Below, one piece after another: positions 35,601 through 42,500 of a DNA stretch of 64,000 bases. The DNA lies in assembly GCF_040183065.1 (NCBI RefSeq), contig NC_091120.1, positions 21,332,208 to 21,396,207 on the forward strand, written 5' to 3'. This stretch comes from Periplaneta americana. Lineage: Eukaryota > Arthropoda > Insecta > Blattodea > Blattidae. The number at the start of each line of letters is the position of its first letter. Position 1 is the first letter of the stretch. The translations under genes and the position numbers were made by a program. The notes beneath the pieces are model-generated. The model saw nothing but the letters and a program-made list of their open reading frames with translations. It did no database searches and was not told where the DNA came from.

Positions 35601-36503
35601 ATCCTTTCATTTTTTATATTAATGTAGGTCGAATATAGATGTTACAAGTCAAAATTGCTAACCATAATGAGAGCGAAAATATGCTAAGATGAAAAATAAT
35701 GTCCTAATAAATACATGCAAAAACACTTAATTTACCATAACACACGTACATACTAAAACAAGCAAATTTCTGCGTTACCACTAAAAGAATGCGCATAAAT
35801 TGAAGTCCTAGTTTTATTGATTACAAATTCGTGAAGTTCAGTAGGCCTATAGCCCCTCAGTTATTACTGTCAGCTTACCTATAATTTCCACTTCGTATGT
35901 CTGCGTGACTTTGAAATTTCTTGAGGTCTTGTTCCTGTGCGAGACAGAGCAGCGATACAGTCCACTACTTCCCTCAGACGTGATGTTTATCACCAGTGTG
36001 GCCGAACATGGATTCGTTCTATTTCCGCATATGGCTGTCCAAGACACACTGCTTGAGCTCTGGCATGACGTTAGGTGGTAACCAAGTCCGCATCTCTGAA
36101 ATTCGTGTTAAATCAATACGCTCATTTACAACTCTCCACGTGGTTAACGAGAAAGACAGGCTACGGCGTGACGTCACATTCTTAGTCATAACATGGCCAA
36201 CATTGAACAAATTTATATATAAATGCATGTTTAACATGAGTTTAATATAACTATTCCTTTGTTTTTTAGAACTTTGAACATGTATTTATATTAGGCGATT
36301 GTCAAGATGGCCATGACAAGACCATGATAACCACGTGACTCCGATTCGCGCCGAAGTCTCGGTTCAATAATGACGTTAAATAATAATTAACCAAAATTCT
36401 TAAGACATTTACGTACTTAATTTTATTAACTTCGTGATCTTGAAGGTAAGTCAAATTCCAAATTTGTATAGGCCCGATACAAAAATGTCAATATCAATGC
36501 ACC

Positions 36504-36563
<60 letters not shown>

Positions 36564-39500
36564 ACTTAACGGTTTGTGTTCACGATAACATAAACTGATA
36601 AGCGTCATGGTCACGTATCTTAAAAAAAATGTTAGCCCTGTAGATCAATTTCGTCCTCATTGAAAATTTTCGATCAATTCGCTATAGTCTGTTTTTATAA
36701 AAAGGGTATGTTCCCGCCAAGCTTCCATACAGTTGGGGCAGTTTCAAATACTTGGGGTGTACTATAAGCAGTAACATGAGCTGCTCCCATGAAGTAAAAA
36801 GGAGGATAGCAATGGCCAAGGATGCTTAATAGAAAAAAAACGCATCTTCTGCGGATCTCTGGAAAAAGAACTTAGTAAGAGATCGGTGAAGTGCTTTGTG
36901 TGGAGTGTGGCATTTTTTACTTCGTTATTTAAGGACGCTGCATCAACTACTACGTTATTTAGCGTCCATGGGATTGGTGATAGCGAGATGAGGCCGAGAA
37001 TTTGCTTTAGATTACCTGACATTCGCCTTACGGTAGGGGAAAATCTCGGTAAAAGCCCAACCAGGTAAACGGCCTAAGTAGGGATCGAACCCATTCCTGA
37101 GCACAACTCCGGATCGGCAGACAAGCGGCTTAGCTGACTGAGCTACGCCGGTGGCTTGTGTACCATTATATGGGGCAGAAACATTACATTACGACGAAGT
37201 GAAGAGAAGCGAATAGAAGCATTTGAAATGTTGATATGGAGAAGGATGGACGTGTGAAGTGGACAGAGAGACTAAGAAATGAAGCTGTGTTGGAAAGAGT
37301 GGGTGAAGAAAGAATGATGCTGAAACTGATCAGGAAGGGGAGAAGGAATTGGTTGGGTCACTGGCTTAGAAGAAACTGCCTATTGAAGGAAGCACTGGAA
37401 AGAATGGTGAACGGGAGAAGAGTTTGGGGCAAAAGAAGGTATCAGATGATAGACGACATTAAGATAAGTGGGTCATATGAGAAAACAAAGACGAAGACTG
37501 AAAATAGGAAAGATTGGAGAAAGCTGGGTTTGCAGTGAAAGACCTGCCCTTGGGCAGAACAATGAATGAATGAATGAATGAATGAATGAATGAATGGAGT
37601 AGAAATGACACTACCGGTACTGATATCATTTTAGTGTTTGACAGTCTAAACATCATCTCTGATCTGTATTACGCATCAGTAGATGATAGAACACGTACAT
37701 TTTCCGAAACGTTTGGATGTCAATATGCAAAAACGCATAAAATTCGCACCACCACACTTAAAGGCCTTTTACTGACGAAAATAATGTTTGTCACTTTCAT
37801 TCAATTTACAATATATTAATCAACATATTATCAAATATGAACACTATAAATAAATATAGAAAACTATCATTACCTTGTAGTGCCACACAACATCGTGAGA
37901 CTTGAAGTTTTCTTGACTTGAGAGGTTTGATTTGCTTTTATTCCAACATGGAAGCTGTATTTCCTTTCCAGCAGGTTGCATGATGTGGATTGGTGGAGGT
38001 GAAGTAACATGAGGTTGATGCAGCCAATCTTAATAGAACAGAGAAACAAATTCTTTGGTTTATTTGCGTTTCCTTAAATTAAAAAGACGAGCGTTATATT
38101 ATTGCTTTTTACGAAATAAAATTCAGCGTAGGTATGCACAGAAATTATTTTTCCTTACACAAGACTCTGTTAGTTTATTACGATTTATTTTTACTCTCGA
38201 GTGTTTCTTTTAAAAAGCAGTTATTGTTTGTCACAAATTGTGTTGTTGTTTAGCCAACTGTCCGAAGACAGGTCTGAACCTCACAAGTGATACCAAGAAG
38301 GCACCACTTATGAGGCAACTAGGCCAGGAGATAATGGAGTAGGGTGGCCAGTTCTTTTCCCCCTAAAAATTGTGTATCAGAGTTTATTAAGTTATAATAC
38401 ATTAATACAAAGTCATTTAAATATGCGCTCCTGCATGTATGATTTACATTGTCTAAAGTGCTGGTAGTAAGGCCGTAAAACATTACGAGAGGAGTTCGGC
38501 CGGCACCGTGGATCGTGTCCCGGCATAGCTCAGTTGGAAAGAGCACTCAGCGCGTAGAGCTGTGAGGTCCCGGGTTCGATTCCCGGTGCAGGAACGAATT
38601 TTTCTCGAATTAAATGGTGATAATACACATTGGCTACTTCATACTAGTCGTGTAATATTCAGTGAGGTAGGCGAGACCTCATATATAATGAATATGTGAT
38701 GTATAATACACTAAATTACTTTCTCATTTTACGAAGTTTAAAAGAGAAAGTACAATATGCTAAAGAAAAAATAATAACAATTTCGAGATTTTCACAGAAT
38801 ACACTTTTTCAGCATACACGATACAGAAAAAAATGGTTTTCGTTATGTCGTGTGGCTCTTCCAGATGTTATACCCTTGAAAAGTTTCTTGAATCGAAACA
38901 GGGACCTATGGACCTATTGGTAAATACAGCAGACAAGTTAACTACTATACCAATCAAAGACACGGCCAGGAAACTACAGTTTACCTTCTTATTTGTGTGC
39001 ACAGTAAATAATTTCACTTGTGCATGTCTTCTGAATGGTAGGGTCCAAGAAAACAAACTAATCACGGAAATACCAACTGCAAAATTATAAAGGAACTGAA
39101 CTATTGAGAAACCGCAAAACATCTAAGAATAAGGTAGACCTATGTGGCATTTGTGACACCAATTTTTTTTTTTTTTCGTGAAAGTCCAATTTCCTTTAAA
39201 CTTACAAACCCTGAAATATTATGGTAACACTGCGTGCTTTATTAAAATACCACACATACAATAACGTAAATACAGACATGGAAAGTCTACACATACAACC
39301 CAAAACCCAAAAACTCAACACACTAGAACAATATGAAATATACAGACACACTAAAACACACCCTAATCAAATTCTCAACACACAGATCAATTTCAGAACA
39401 CACACACTATTTGAAACAACTCTTATCACATGAACGCACCCACACAACAGGCAGCGAAGTTGAGATAGCGCCGAGATCTAGTAGGCTCTGAGGATGGTGT

Positions 39501-42500
39501 TAAGTAGCACCGAAACAGCTGTAAGCCGCACATGTTATGTTTTATTTAACGACGCTCGCAACTGCAGAGGTTATATCAGCGTCGCCGGATGTGCCGGAAT
39601 TTTGTCCCGCAGGAGTTCTTTTACATGCCCCACATGCTTACATAATTAAAAGGAGTAAGATCGCCATTTAATCAATTATTCATTAGCATTGTTGCATCTC
39701 ACGTGACGCAATACGAAGTTTGGAAAAGGTCAACAGTGTATTTAAAGAGGCTCAAATTTTATCGAGACTTTATTTATTTGGAGCATTACGTAACACCTTA
39801 AGAATTGAAATTCTGATTATTTTTAAAAATAGTTGCCCAACTTATCAACCAGCGGTCAGAAAGTTCTTTTGATCCTTACTGGAAGAACATTTTTAACTGA
39901 TTATGGATCATTTCTGCATTCCTTTCGCATTTGCAACATTGTTAAGAGACTAATTGTTGCGGAACGTTTAAAAATAGGTACATACGAGTAGACTGTGCAA
40001 GTTTATGCAAATGCATATTTTTATTTTTACATATGTGTGCATTCACATATTTTGCTGAAAATGTCCTAAAGGTTCAAAATAAAGTCAGGTTCATTGTGCA
40101 TGTTTTGTGTATTTGGAGGTTCTTTCTAATAAATGGATATTTTATTATATGCCTATTTTGCATTTAAGATTATTATATTGAGTATTTTTCGTCGATTTTT
40201 ATTTATTTACTGACTTTTTTTTTTTTTTCAATTTTTACAATTTGAAAATCCTTATGAGGAACAGTAATTTCATTATTAAAACTTTAACAACAAAATATTA
40301 TTTGAAAGCTGAATGCGTTTTAAACATTCTTACACCAAGTGACCGATTTCAGTTATTGTTCGTTAGCCTCCTGTAAACAACAATATATTTAACTCACTGA
40401 ATGAAGTAGGCCTACCGGTAACTAGTTGCCTTAATTATTACGATGTACCGAAGTACATATGATTTTTCCGTGCAGAAATTCTGCGTCAACATATGATCGT
40501 AATATTATATGATATATGAAAAATAATCACTTAGTGATTTAAGACGGCGCTTATTCAGTCGGATCCCGGCCACTTAGTCACTCATAATGAGTGCATCTCT
40601 GCACATGTATGGACATTGAGCCACTGTCATACATCTATGACGCAGAGCATGAAGGTTGGCCACTAGAGGGAACCCAAGTGGTGGAACTTAAACTGAGAGG
40701 ATTCAATCCGGCATCGGGACGGGAATCCGGTGTGGCTTAGTGGATAGAGCTTCAGCACGTAGAGCTGAAAACCCGGGTTCAAATCCCTGTGCCGGAAAGA
40801 ATTTTTCTCCGTTCCACTCATCCTTCATCTCAAGTATTAAGTAACACGCTCAAAAATTGATATAATAATATGTAAATGAAGCATATTATCTCTTCGATAG
40901 TCATTTATTCATTTAGTTTTTACTATTGCGTTAACAAAAATGGCAGGATTGATAAGCTTGGATAAACAGGTATTAAGAAGTCTTTGGTGAAAAAACTTTA
41001 AAAGGCTAGAAGAAAAATCAAGTAGGAATATTTTAATTAAATTTATTAACGTATGAGAAAACAGAAGAGGAGAAGAAATGTTTCCCTAATGACGGTTGAG
41101 TGGTATGTTGTCAACTGTGTGAGAAACAAATGAGTTTTTAAACTGAAAAGATTTAGTTCTTTATAACTTAAATTTTTTCTTCGATTGGTTTATCAGATTT
41201 TCAAGTCATAGGACAAGGCTTTTTTTTTTTTTGTAGTTTTTCTTTACGTTTTTAATGGTTTATTTTATTGGTTTTCGTATTTTCAAGTATCAACTTGCAA
41301 ATTATATTGCCATATTTACAGTATGTTAGAATTTCAATAATGTCAATTCTACATTATTTTTATTATAAAAATATGTTATATATTATGACAAGAATAAAGT
41401 AGCAACTCAAGAAATACTTTGGCTAAGCAGTAATGCATATATTTTATCTTCAGTAAATAAGCAATTTTAAGTGCATAAATTCATGCATATTTCCCAACTT
41501 TTAAATGCATGAAGTTTCGCAGTCTTATAATAAGAAAGTATGTAGACACTTTTTCTTTCTGAGTTCTCACCACGGTAGACAGAACTTGGGCTACATACTG
41601 AGAGGTAGCTTGATCCCTTATTAAACACAACATGGCGGTGAAATTTGTACCACAAAGATTTACGCCGAGGACTGCTTATCACAGAGGCGGTTATGTTACA
41701 CAGAATATTATAAGTTACAAGACGTAGCACATCCTGTTATTATTTAGAGAAAAAAAATATACTGATTTCAACCATTGCGGTCCTTTGTATGTGGAGCGTT
41801 TAAGTTTGATCTGGACTTTATTCTTTCTCCTTGAATTAACATAATATTTACCCATAGTAAGAAAAGTAGGTGGGCTTAGTCTATTGTACAAATGTTTATT
41901 TTTTTATTACACGTATTTCGGTTGTGTCAACAATTAGCAGGTGAAAACAAACATGGAGCCACCGGCGTAGCTCAGTCGGCTGAGGCGCTTGCTCTCGATC
42001 AGGAGTTGCCCTGGAGCGCGGGTTCGATTCCCACTTGGATTGATTACCTGGTTAGGTTTTTTCCGAGCTTTTCCCAATAATAATTATAATCCCTATTCGC
42101 TGGTCTAAACATCATCTCTGATCTGTATTACGACGAATAGAGAAAGGTCTTGGTAACGCATCAGTAGATGGTGAATGATGGTATGACTTCTTGATTTTAC
42201 CGTAACGTTTATATTCTTAAGTTAACGCTTACGTTATGTTTAATTTTCATTGTGAATGAAGAATATAAACGTTACGGTAAAATTAAGAAGTCATACCATC
42301 ATTCACGATGGGAACATAAACATAACAGCAAACACACTTGGTAACCATGGAAACATAACAACGACGCCATTTCCTCATATTCTGTCGTATACTTCAGCGC
42401 TCCACGATTGTATTCTGTTTGCCAATCACGTAAGCATAAGCATGAACATCTTACGGTAATGTTTATGTCAATGCTTATGTGAATCATTGTGAATGATCCC

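Larger units (their letters stand above)
39215..39690 (+). mobile_element. Foldback retroelement family, copy 3, longer form with SINE insertion
   Basis: Opposite orientation to copies 1 and 2. It shares the body, hammerhead-like core and the arm ending GCCATTTAATCAATTATT at about 39661-39688. It lacks the second inverted arm: beyond the point where copy 1 folds back, it continues GACTTTCCATGTCTGTATTT (complement) for about 70 bp. A group C SINE fragment interrupts it at 39531-39640. The left boundary is not certain. Confidence 0.6.

Noticed and set aside
38518-38600. Possible tRNA gene
   Set aside because: A and B boxes are present, but acceptor and anticodon stems do not pair convincingly and the downstream GAATTTTTCT matches other SINE copies.
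41467-41730. 87-codon minus-strand frame
   Set aside because: No recognised motif, no splice context matching the receptor, and composition like surrounding intron.
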